A stretch of DNA of 40,470 nucleotides from Planctomycetota bacterium (GTDB taxonomy: Bacteria > Planctomycetota > Phycisphaerae > WQYP01), in the NCBI GenBank assembly GCA_021809365.1, contig JAKBAC010000011.1, positions 1 through 40,470 on the forward strand, given 5' to 3'. A program made the position numbers and the translations under genes. The notes beneath the pieces were generated by a model. The model was given only the letters and a program-made list of their open reading frames with translations. It had not been told where the DNA came from and did not search any database. Shown here in pieces: positions 25,157 through 33,369 of the stretch (its first letter is position 1; each line of letters opens with the position of its first letter).

Positions 25157-26956
25157 ATGAACGCCAATGGGAGTAAAAAGCCAGCAGAAGCCATTCCGAA
25201 TCGCCCGCCCGCGCAAAGCGTTGCCGCCCAGTCCGATCGCCGATGGAAGGCGATTCTGGCGATTGGTGGATTGGTGCTGATGACACTGGCGGTATATTGG
25301 CCATTACATAAGGCGGGCTACTTCTGGGACGACGCGCAATGGGTAACCAACAATCCGCTGGTGCATCACTGGCGTGGGTTTGAAATATTCTGGCTGCACC
25401 CGAAGTCCATGGATCAATACTATCCGCTGACCTTCAGTTTTCTATCCGTGGAATATCACCTCTGGGGCCTCCAGACATTGCCGTATCATCTGGTCAATGT
25501 ATTGTTTCAGGCAACCAACGCCATTCTGCTCTGGCTGGTGCTGCGCCGTCTGGAACTACGATCCGCCTGGCTGGTGGCGGCGTTGTTTGCCATTCATCCG
25601 GTGCAGGTGGAAACCGTGGCGTGGGTGGCGGAAATAAAGAACCTTTTATCCGGTTTCTTTTATTTTCTGGCGCTGCTGACATTTCTGCGGTTCCTTGACA
25701 TTGGTGGTGGCTCGGTTGGAGCATCAGAATCCAAATCCCCTCCAAAACCGCATGCCAACCATCAACTGTACATTCTTTCAACCTTACTTTTCCTGCTTGG
25801 GCTGTTAAGTAAAACGGCCGTGTGTACACTGCCTGTGGCCATCCTGGTGATTTTCTGGTGGAAAGGCCGCCTGCATGATAAAGAGGCACTGCTCCGCCTG
25901 ATTCCATGGTTTATCATTGCCTTTATCATCGGACTGGTGACCATTCATGTCGAACATACCAGCACAGGTGCTCATGGTGCGGACTGGCGGTTTTCCATGG
26001 CTCAGCGATTTCTGATCGCCGGACATGCGTTTTGGTTTTATCTCCTTAAACTCCTCTGGCCCCACCCGTTGCTGATGGTTTATCCGCGCTGGGCGCTGGG
26101 GTCTTCCCTCGGTTTTCTCTGGCTGATCGCGGCGGTGGCGCTGTTTGCCGCGCTCTGGCTTTTGCGAAGCCGCATTGGCCGTGGACCATTGGCGGCGATG
26201 CTGTTTTATCTGGTCACCATCGGGCCGGTGCTCGGATTCATTTCCTTCTACACCCAACTCTTCAGCTTTGTAGCGGATCATTATCAATATCTGGCATGTA
26301 TCGGTCCCATGGCACTGGCGGGAGAATTGCTTTATTGGGCCGCCGATCACACCGCAAAATGGCGGCCTATCGTGCCGACTGTCACAGCCGCCATCATTTT
26401 GTCCGTGCTGGGATGGATCACCTTGAGTCATTGCCGCCTTTATGATTCAGATTACGCGCTGTGGCACTACGTCTATCGGCACAATCGCCAATCCTTTATT
26501 GTCAAGGCGCTGTACGGGGCAACACTCATTGAGCGACCCGGTGAGGCCGGACAGGGGCTGGTTCAATTGGCCGCCGCCAATGCGATGCATCCGCATATTG
26601 AGCCGATCGTGTTCAATCTGGCCGGGGCCTGTATGCTCACGGGACATTATCATCGCGCGTTGCATTATTATGGATGGTATCTGCTGCACAATCCCGCATC
26701 GGTCGATGCCTGGACCGATTCAGCAAATTGTCTGGCGGCACTGAGGGCCTACGAACCGGCGGCAAAGGACCTGGAAATGGCCTGCCAATTGAAGCCGGAT
26801 TTCGCACTCGGGTGGATGGAGTTGGCCCACGTAAGTTATCTGGCGGGCCATCATCGTCAGGCGGAGCAATCTTTTCAGCGTGCCATCCGCCTCAACCCGG
26901 CGTTAGCCAAATTCAAGGGGATCGTCTTGTCAATTTCGGCACCGGCAGCGCGGTAA
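25157..26956 (+). CDS. TMTC-like polytopic membrane protein with C-terminal TPRs (second of pair)
   Basis: 599 residues; the ATG follows the upstream stop with no gap, and AAGGGG lies eight bases before it, so translation is probably coupled. It is a clear paralogue of its neighbour: V-Y-W-P-L-H-K-A-G-Y-F-W-D-D, H-H-W-R-G, Y-Y-P-L, H-P-V-Q-V-E-T-V-A-W-V-A-E and F-V-A-D-H-Y-Q-Y-L-A-C-I-G all recur in order. About ten helices are followed by only three TPRs, so the C terminus is ~150 residues shorter. The early D-D is the best candidate for the GT-C catalytic acid. Substrate unknown. Confidence 0.75.
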   Translation: MNANGSKKPAEAIPNRPPAQSVAAQSDRRWKAILAIGGLVLMTLAVYWPLHKAGYFWDDAQWVTNNPLVHHWRGFEIFWLHPKSMDQYYPLTFSFLSVEYHLWGLQTLPYHLVNVLFQATNAILLWLVLRRLELRSAWLVAALFAIHPVQVETVAWVAEIKNLLSGFFYFLALLTFLRFLDIGGGSVGASESKSPPKPHANHQLYILSTLLFLLGLLSKTAVCTLPVAILVIFWWKGRLHDKEALLRLIPWFIIAFIIGLVTIHVEHTSTGAHGADWRFSMAQRFLIAGHAFWFYLLKLLWPHPLLMVYPRWALGSSLGFLWLIAAVALFAALWLLRSRIGRGPLAAMLFYLVTIGPVLGFISFYTQLFSFVADHYQYLACIGPMALAGELLYWAADHTAKWRPIVPTVTAAIILSVLGWITLSHCRLYDSDYALWHYVYRHNRQSFIVKALYGATLIERPGEAGQGLVQLAAANAMHPHIEPIVFNLAGACMLTGHYHRALHYYGWYLLHNPASVDAWTDSANCLAALRAYEPAAKDLEMACQLKPDFALGWMELAHVSYLAGHHRQAEQSFQRAIRLNPALAKFKGIVLSISAPAAR

Positions 26957-27084
26957 GAGCGGGGAGTGTGGCGCATTGTGCGTTAACATCGCAAAATGTG
27001 GTAACCGGTCCTTGTCAAGCAGCCCATCACTCGCTTTTCTGTCCGAAAGTTTTAAGCTACAGGCGTTTGCTGAAAGGATGACTT

Positions 27085-29844
27085 ATGTTGGCAAAGAAAG
27101 TTAACCGATCAAAGGTTGTGGTATCACGGCGAAGATTGCTTCAGTCCGCCGGTGCGCTGGTCGCGGTTGCCGCCGTGGAACAATTCTCGGCAGGGCCTGG
27201 AGAGGCGGCGGCTGCATCACAGGCGATAACCGAATCGTCCGGCAATTATCCCGTAACCCCAGATGGGTTACCTCTGCAAACTCCGCTTGAGCCAGGAGGC
27301 ACATCGGCTTCACTGGCGCGACTTCGTAAAGGATCGGGCGGAAAGACACCAACCGTTAAAGATATATCTCCGTCGTGGGTGGCGGCGCTGGGAGAGCGCG
27401 GTGATCCGGAGATATATACTCGAACCAACAGCAATAATTTTGCGCATATCGGCATGCCCATCGGCGGCATCGGTGCAGGTCAGCTTTATATCCAGGGTGA
27501 CGGCAGGCTGGACTATTGGGATATTTTTAATTCACACAGCCGGCAACGAATTGCCCAGGGTTTTGCCGTGCGCTGGAAGAAAAATGGAAAAGAGCACGAC
27601 CTCGTGTTGGATAAGGCGGGATTCAGCGATATCTCCTTCCTCGGTCAGTATCCCATTGCCGAGGTAAATTATGCGGATGCCAAATGCCCGCTGAAAATTA
27701 AACTTGAAGCGTTTTCTCCTTTTATTCCGCTGAATCTGGACGATTCAGCTTATCCCGCCACAGTGATCAACTTCACCCTGACCAATGCCGGCAATGCGCC
27801 TGTTGTGTGTGCGATCACCGGTTGGATGGAAAATATGATCTGTCGTGCCGCCAGGGAACACAACTTGGGCAATCGGCGCAATCGCATTGTCAAATATGAT
27901 GGTTTTGCCGCGCTGGTGAGCGATGTCAGGCCGGAAGCGGGAGATCCATTGCGCACGCAACCGGATTTCGGAACCACCGCTCTGGCCGTTCTTGGCGAAT
28001 CAACGGGCGACATCGGTCGAGCGGCGGTGGAATTCAAGAATCTGCCCGCGCAATGCTTTGACGCCGGAGACCATTCCGCCCAGGTACCTTGCCAGGACAC
28101 GCTGGTGGGTTCCATTGGCCGGAGCCTGATGCTCAACGCGGGTGCATCCAAAACGGTTACTTTCATTCTGGCGTGGCATTTTCCGAATCCATTTTACCTG
28201 AATCTTAAAACCGATAATCGACGATGGTTCGGCACACATTTCACATCCGCCGCCGATGTGGTGACACGATTGGCGAAAAATATGGATCGACTGGCCGGCG
28301 CGACGCGATTGTGGCGCGACACATGGTATGATTCCACACTTCCTTATTGGCTGTTGGATCGGACATTTCTAAATACCTCGACTCTCGCGACGGACGTGAG
28401 TTATCTGCTCGCCGATGGGCGCTTCTATGCGTATGAAGGAGATTATTGCTGTCCGGGAACATGCACGCATGTGTGGGGTTATACCCACGTATTAGGATGT
28501 CTCTTCCCGGTAATTGAGAAGAGGCTGCGGGAAATGGTCGATTTTAATCCTGCTATTGGCATGAATCCCGATGGCAGCATCGCGATACGCGGTGAATTCA
28601 ATCGTAGCTCGGCCGTGGATGGTCAATGCGGCGTTATTTTCCGGATGCTGCGCGCCTGCCGCATGTCCACGGATTCCGCCTTCCTGAAGAAGAACTACGA
28701 GCCATTAACCAAGGCCATGAATTGGTTAATTAACGTATACGATCGGCATCATAACGGCTTGCTCGGTGGCCAAACTGGGCAGGGAAATACGCAGGATGCC
28801 GTTTGGTACGGCACCATCGCATGGTTAAGTGTTTACTATCAGGGTGCCCTGAGGGCCTATGCGGAAATGGCTGACCAGATCGGGCGGCATAAAAAGGCGG
28901 CGGCGTACCGCCGCATTGCCGACCGGGGTGCCACTCTCGCGAATCGCAAGTTATTCAATGGTGAGTATTTTATCCAATTGCCCGATCCAAAAAGACCGCA
29001 CTCGGTCGGCAGCTATGACGGATGTGAAATAGACCAGCTCCTGGGCCAGAGCTGGGCGTACCAGATGGGAATGGGCCCCATAGTGGATCCAACGAAAATT
29101 TCCACAGCGCTGGAGGCGCTCTGGAAATATAACTTCACCACCGATGGGGCTGAGTATCATAAGTATTTCACACAAGGCCGCAGCTACCTCCTGCCGGATG
29201 GTGCTGAAACTCTTATGTGCACCTGGCCAAAAGGCCCGTTGACATTTCTTGGATTGAACTCTAAACCGCTGGGCTACGCTGGTTATTTAAACGAATGCTG
29301 GACCGGCTGCGAGTATTCCCTGGCCTCACTGATGATTTGGCATGGCATGGTGGACAAGGGCCTGGCGATCACGCGTGCGGTTCATGATCGCTATCGTGCC
29401 ACCAAACGCAATCCATGGAGTGAAGTTGAGTGCGGCAGTCACTACAGCCGCGCCATGGCCAGTTATGGGGTGTTCACGGCACTGTGCGGATTTGATTACG
29501 ACGGCCCCAAGGGTTACATCGCATTTGCGCCACGCATGACACCCGAAAACTTTCGCGCGGCATTCACCTCGGCACGGGGTTGGGGTACTTTCTGGCAAAA
29601 ATATGCATCAGGAGTCATGCATGCCGGATTGGTCTTGCGGCACGGCAAACTGCAACTGAAAACCATCGCCTTGCAGATGCCGCTAAAGGTGGAAAGACAA
29701 CGGAATGCCAGACGCATTGAGGTAAAGATAAATGGTCGATCAACACCCGCGACAGGCAAGCGGCATAAGGGTTTATTCGCGATCAGCTTTTCGCCAATGT
29801 TGCAACTGGACGCGGGATCCGAACTGACAGTTACCATTTCTTAG
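27085..29844 (+). CDS. Tat-exported GH116 family glycoside hydrolase
   Basis: 919 residues; AAAGGA precedes the ATG at 27085. Residues 12-32 are a twin-arginine signal (S-R-R-R-L-L-Q-S-A-G followed by A-L-V-A-V-A-A-V). The N-terminal beta domain starts near 118 (H-I-G-M-P-I-G-G-I-G-A-G), the standard GH116 opening. The (alpha/alpha)6 catalytic domain covers about 410-830: E451 in A-Y-E-G is the likely nucleophile, and D650 in E-I-D-Q-L-L-G-Q-S-W the likely acid/base, by analogy with human GBA2. C-C-P-G-T-C-T-H-V-W-G-Y marks the bacterial subgroup. Known members act on beta-glucosides or beta-xylosides; the substrate here is open. Confidence 0.88.
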   Translation: MLAKKVNRSKVVVSRRRLLQSAGALVAVAAVEQFSAGPGEAAAASQAITESSGNYPVTPDGLPLQTPLEPGGTSASLARLRKGSGGKTPTVKDISPSWVAALGERGDPEIYTRTNSNNFAHIGMPIGGIGAGQLYIQGDGRLDYWDIFNSHSRQRIAQGFAVRWKKNGKEHDLVLDKAGFSDISFLGQYPIAEVNYADAKCPLKIKLEAFSPFIPLNLDDSAYPATVINFTLTNAGNAPVVCAITGWMENMICRAAREHNLGNRRNRIVKYDGFAALVSDVRPEAGDPLRTQPDFGTTALAVLGESTGDIGRAAVEFKNLPAQCFDAGDHSAQVPCQDTLVGSIGRSLMLNAGASKTVTFILAWHFPNPFYLNLKTDNRRWFGTHFTSAADVVTRLAKNMDRLAGATRLWRDTWYDSTLPYWLLDRTFLNTSTLATDVSYLLADGRFYAYEGDYCCPGTCTHVWGYTHVLGCLFPVIEKRLREMVDFNPAIGMNPDGSIAIRGEFNRSSAVDGQCGVIFRMLRACRMSTDSAFLKKNYEPLTKAMNWLINVYDRHHNGLLGGQTGQGNTQDAVWYGTIAWLSVYYQGALRAYAEMADQIGRHKKAAAYRRIADRGATLANRKLFNGEYFIQLPDPKRPHSVGSYDGCEIDQLLGQSWAYQMGMGPIVDPTKISTALEALWKYNFTTDGAEYHKYFTQGRSYLLPDGAETLMCTWPKGPLTFLGLNSKPLGYAGYLNECWTGCEYSLASLMIWHGMVDKGLAITRAVHDRYRATKRNPWSEVECGSHYSRAMASYGVFTALCGFDYDGPKGYIAFAPRMTPENFRAAFTSARGWGTFWQKYASGVMHAGLVLRHGKLQLKTIALQMPLKVERQRNARRIEVKINGRSTPATGKRHKGLFAISFSPMLQLDAGSELTVTIS

Positions 29845-30341
29845 CTCGGAGATTTCATCCGTTTGTCGTTTCTCGTGGTTGTCTCCCCGCCCCATGCGCT
29901 TTCCGGGTGATGGGGTTGCGGGCGGTGGGGGATTCGCGTATAGTTATGTTTAACCATCGGCATGGGCGGATGGGTGTCTGTTGCCTCGCGAGGTACCGGT
30001 TTTACGCTGTAGCCAGGCGTTGGTCGCGATGGAAAATAAGGGGTTTTGCGTAGTTTTAACGTCCCGCTATGTTCAGCTTGACTGAAATTATCAGATCACG
30101 CCGCCTCCTTCCGAATTCTTGCGGCGCATTGGGTGATCACGCGGCGAATGTTAAGGCATGCGAAAAATTGCGGACTATTTCGATTCCCGCTTCGAGTACC
30201 CTGCTCTTCCATTGATCCTTTTTTTTGTTCAGGCTCCATGTATGCCGGTATCGGGGCAGGACTGAATGTTAATTGTTATGCGGCGTTCCGGACGTTGTTG
30301 CCGGAAGCCCGGAAATATTAATTCTTAACGCGGAGAATACC
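29845..30341. other. Long intergenic region / leader before trigger factor
   Basis: About 500 bases with no gene. It holds a possible stem CCCCAT/ATGGGG (29890-29915), a promoter-like pair TTGCGG (29916-29921), 17 bases, TATAGT (29939-29944), and a 6-bp stem CGCCGC/GCGGCG (30099-30126). If the promoter is right, tig has a leader of about 390 bases. Confidence 0.4.
29916..29944 (+). promoter_or_regulatory. Possible promoter upstream of tig
   Basis: TTGCGG (3 of 6), 17-base spacer, TATAGT (5 of 6). The long distance to the gene leaves its target uncertain. Confidence 0.3.
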
Positions 30342-31781
30342 ATGGAAGAAACGATGCAAACGAGTGCCAATGAAGCGGCAGCGCAACCGGAGGCCGAGGC
30401 TTTGGAAGTTGCCATTGAGCAACCCAGTGCCGTGTCCCGGAAAATCAATGTGACCGTTCCGGAATCGCGGATAAAAAATCAATATGAAAAAGTGATGGCG
30501 ACACTGGTGAGGGAAGCCGCTGTCCCCGGTTTTCGAAAAGGTCGTGCCCCCCGGCGGCTGCTGGAGAAGCGATTCAAAGCGGACGTTCAGAATGATGTCC
30601 GCGCCCAGTTGCTTTCGGATTCCATTTCCGAGGCCATGGAGAACAACAGCCTGCATCCGCTGACGGAGCCGAAGTTTATTCCGTCGCTTCCGGAACTTCC
30701 GGAGAATGGAGCGTTGAAATTCGCCGTGGAATTTGAAGTGCTTCCGGAATTTTCCCTGCCCGATCTTTCGGGGGTGGAGTTGAAAAAGCCGACGCTGACG
30801 GTCACGGACGAGCGCATGAATCTGGCCAAAGAGCATTTGCGCGGCAATCTGGCGGAAATGCGGGAGGTGCCGGAGGCGGGTGATCCGGATGATCATATTG
30901 ATGCCGATATTCATATACTGGATCAATCTGGAGCGATGGTTGAGAAGTTCGAGCATCGGCATGTTCATTTCACGCCTGAGTTTACGATTGACGGCATTGG
31001 CATTGAAGGCTTCGACGGCCATTTGCGCGGTGCCAAAGCCGGAAGCTCTGTACGTATTGAAGTGACCCTTCCGCCGGATTTCAAGCGCGAAGATTTGCGT
31101 GGACAAAAGGCGACGGTGGAACTGCACCTTACCAAAATCATGCGGCGGGTGAAGCCGGAGCTTACCGATGATATGGCCAAAGCCAATGGCTTCGACGATT
31201 TGAACGATCTGAATAATTCATTGCAACGGGCCATTGAAGAACGGCTTAAAACCGAGGTCGCCCGGCTGCTACGGGAACAGGCCGCTGAGAAGCTGCGCGG
31301 TATTGTTCAAATTGAGGTTCCGCCGTCGCTGTTAAATAACGCCATGGCACAACTTGCGCAGCGTGTTATGCAGGAGGCTGCGCAGGCGGGACGGGACTCG
31401 CAATTGAGCGGAGACATTGTGGAACGAATCCGGGCCGTGGCGCTTCCGCAGGCGCAGATTGAGGTCATTGCCATGCGCTTAGCCGAGCGATTTGGAGTTG
31501 ATGTTCACGACGCGGAAGTGAATGCGGAAGTCAGCACGATGGCGGAGATGAACGGCATGAGACCGGAAGTGCTGTTAAATCAGATGCGCCGGGGCCGGCA
31601 GTTTGATGCATTGCGCACGGAACTGCTGAAGCGCAAGGTTCTGGACCGTGTGGTGGAGCAATGCAAGGTTGTTGAGGTGGACGAAGCGCATTGGAAGGCC
31701 GAGCAGGATGCGACGCTGGCCGCCGCCGCGGGTAAAACCGAACAGCCTGCCATCACGGCGGAACAGCCCCCGGCGGCATAA
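30342..31781 (+). CDS. tig: Trigger factor (ribosome-associated chaperone)
   Basis: 479 residues from the ATG at 30342, with GGAGA seven bases upstream; the frame is open 23 codons further but that part has no family resemblance. The ribosome-binding domain carries the signature V-P-G-F-R-K-G-R-A-P-R-R-L-L (about residues 64-77; G-F-R-x-G-[KR]-x-P docks on L23). A PPIase FKBP-like domain follows (about 175-265, containing F-T-I-D-G-I-G-I-E-G-F-D), then the helical chaperone arms. An acidic N-terminal extension of ~25 residues and an Ala/Pro-rich tail make it longer than the E. coli protein (432). clpP and clpX, its usual neighbours, are absent. Confidence 0.95.
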   Translation: MEETMQTSANEAAAQPEAEALEVAIEQPSAVSRKINVTVPESRIKNQYEKVMATLVREAAVPGFRKGRAPRRLLEKRFKADVQNDVRAQLLSDSISEAMENNSLHPLTEPKFIPSLPELPENGALKFAVEFEVLPEFSLPDLSGVELKKPTLTVTDERMNLAKEHLRGNLAEMREVPEAGDPDDHIDADIHILDQSGAMVEKFEHRHVHFTPEFTIDGIGIEGFDGHLRGAKAGSSVRIEVTLPPDFKREDLRGQKATVELHLTKIMRRVKPELTDDMAKANGFDDLNDLNNSLQRAIEERLKTEVARLLREQAAEKLRGIVQIEVPPSLLNNAMAQLAQRVMQEAAQAGRDSQLSGDIVERIRAVALPQAQIEVIAMRLAERFGVDVHDAEVNAEVSTMAEMNGMRPEVLLNQMRRGRQFDALRTELLKRKVLDRVVEQCKVVEVDEAHWKAEQDATLAAAAGKTEQPAITAEQPPAA

Positions 31782-31859
31782 GCGATCCGGTAATGCGATG
31801 GGTTGTCCGGCATCCATTTTTAGGCGTAACAGAGCACTGGATTTCAAAACAGGTGATGC

Positions 31860-33341
31860 GTGTCTGACGATGGCATAACGTCCGGCTCTCCGCCCGTCGG
31901 CATGATGTCCGCGGATGTTCACCATCGTGTGGCGCTACGCGAATACCGGCAGAAGTCGCATGGGCAACTGGCCGCAAGCCGTAATAAAAATAGATATTTC
32001 CATAATTATATAAATAATCTTCTGGCGCGTTATGTTCCACCGGAAGCCATGGTGCTGGACATCGGGTGCGGCTGCGGCGATTTGCTCTCGGCCCTTGCGC
32101 CGCGGGTGGGGGTGGGCATTGACATTGATTCCGTGGTGGTGGAGGAGGCACGCCAGCGGCATCGGGGTCTGACCTTTCATGAAGCCGCGGTGGAGGATAT
32201 TGCGACACTGAATCTGCCGCAGTTTGATTATGTGATTTGCAGCGGTACGCTTCAGGAACTTTATGATGTGCATGCGGCACTGGCGGCGATTCGCAGCGTT
32301 TGTCATGCCCGCACTCGCATTATTTTCTGCACATACAGCCGGCTTTGGAGCCCATTGTTGCGTCTGGCGGAGCTGGTGGGGCGCAAATTCCGCACGCCGG
32401 ATGAAAGCTGGCTGCCACGCGATGAATTGGCGAATCTGCTGGCGCACAGCGGCATGGAAGTGGTTCGGCAGTCACCGGCGGTTATTGCGCCGCTGGGAAT
32501 TCCGGTATTAAGTAACTTCTTGAATCGCTGGATTGCGCCATTGCCGGGTATTCGCCAACTGGGTCTGTGTCTGCTGACTGTTGCCCGATTGTCCGATGTT
32601 GCGGGTGCCGGCAGCCGTCCCGCTTCGGTCAGTGTGGTGGCACCCGTGCGAAATGAATCCGGCAACATAGACGCGTTGATACGCCGCCTGCCGATGATGG
32701 CTGATATGCAGGAGCTGATTTTCGTGGAGGGTCACAGCACGGACGATACCTGGGCCACGGTGCGGCGGGCCGTCGCACAGTACAGCGGGCCGATGAAACT
32801 TTCCGCGCTGCAACAGAGCGGGCGCGGCAAAGGAGATGCGGTTCGCGCCGGCTTTGCCGCGGCCACGGGGGATATTCTGCTTATTCTGGACGGAGATTTA
32901 TCGGTTCCCCCGGAAGAGTTGCCGCGCTTTGTGGAGGCGATTCATTGTAACCGCTGTGAATTTGCCAACGGGTCACGCCTGATCTATCCCATGGAAGATC
33001 AGGCCATGCAGTTTCTCAACATGCTGGCCAACAAATGTTTCGGGATGATTTTCACGTTTTTGCTGGGCCAGCGATTGCGCGATACGTTGTGCGGCACGAA
33101 AGTTCTGCGGCGTTCGGATTATGCGCGAATTGCCGCCAATCGCGCTTACTTCGGCGACTTTGATCCATTCGGCGATTTCGATCTGCTGTTTGGCGCGGCG
33201 CGCTTGAATTTGAAAATTATGGATGTGCCGGTGCATTACAAGCAGCGGACTTATGGACAGACCAATATCTCCCGCTTTCGTCATGGGATCATGCTGTTGC
33301 GGATGTGTCTGGTCGCCGCGCGAAAAATCACATTTATCTGA
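31860..33341 (+). CDS. Bifunctional SAM-dependent methyltransferase / family 2 glycosyltransferase
   Basis: 493 residues from a GTG at 31860 with AGGTGA just upstream; ATGs at 31902 and 31905 lack a ribosome site. The N-terminal half is a class I methyltransferase: motif I V-L-D-I-G-C-G-C-G-D (65-74), acidic G-I-D-I-D after strand 2, and F-D-Y-V-I-C-S-G-T-L-Q after strand 4. The C-terminal half (from ~256) is a GT2 domain of the dolichol-phosphate-mannose-synthase type: S-V-V-A-P-V-R-N-E-S-G-N-I, the D344-G-D346 metal site, G-S-R-L-I-Y-P, and a late Y-x-x-R-T-Y-G-x-T-N-I-S. It probably works in polysaccharide or lipid-linked sugar synthesis. The gene converges on the GH63-like gene. Confidence 0.9.
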   Translation: MSDDGITSGSPPVGMMSADVHHRVALREYRQKSHGQLAASRNKNRYFHNYINNLLARYVPPEAMVLDIGCGCGDLLSALAPRVGVGIDIDSVVVEEARQRHRGLTFHEAAVEDIATLNLPQFDYVICSGTLQELYDVHAALAAIRSVCHARTRIIFCTYSRLWSPLLRLAELVGRKFRTPDESWLPRDELANLLAHSGMEVVRQSPAVIAPLGIPVLSNFLNRWIAPLPGIRQLGLCLLTVARLSDVAGAGSRPASVSVVAPVRNESGNIDALIRRLPMMADMQELIFVEGHSTDDTWATVRRAVAQYSGPMKLSALQQSGRGKGDAVRAGFAAATGDILLILDGDLSVPPEELPRFVEAIHCNRCEFANGSRLIYPMEDQAMQFLNMLANKCFGMIFTFLLGQRLRDTLCGTKVLRRSDYARIAANRAYFGDFDPFGDFDLLFGAARLNLKIMDVPVHYKQRTYGQTNISRFRHGIMLLRMCLVAARKITFI

Positions 33342-33369
33342 TCCGGTGCGGGGCGGAAACAGATGAGCG

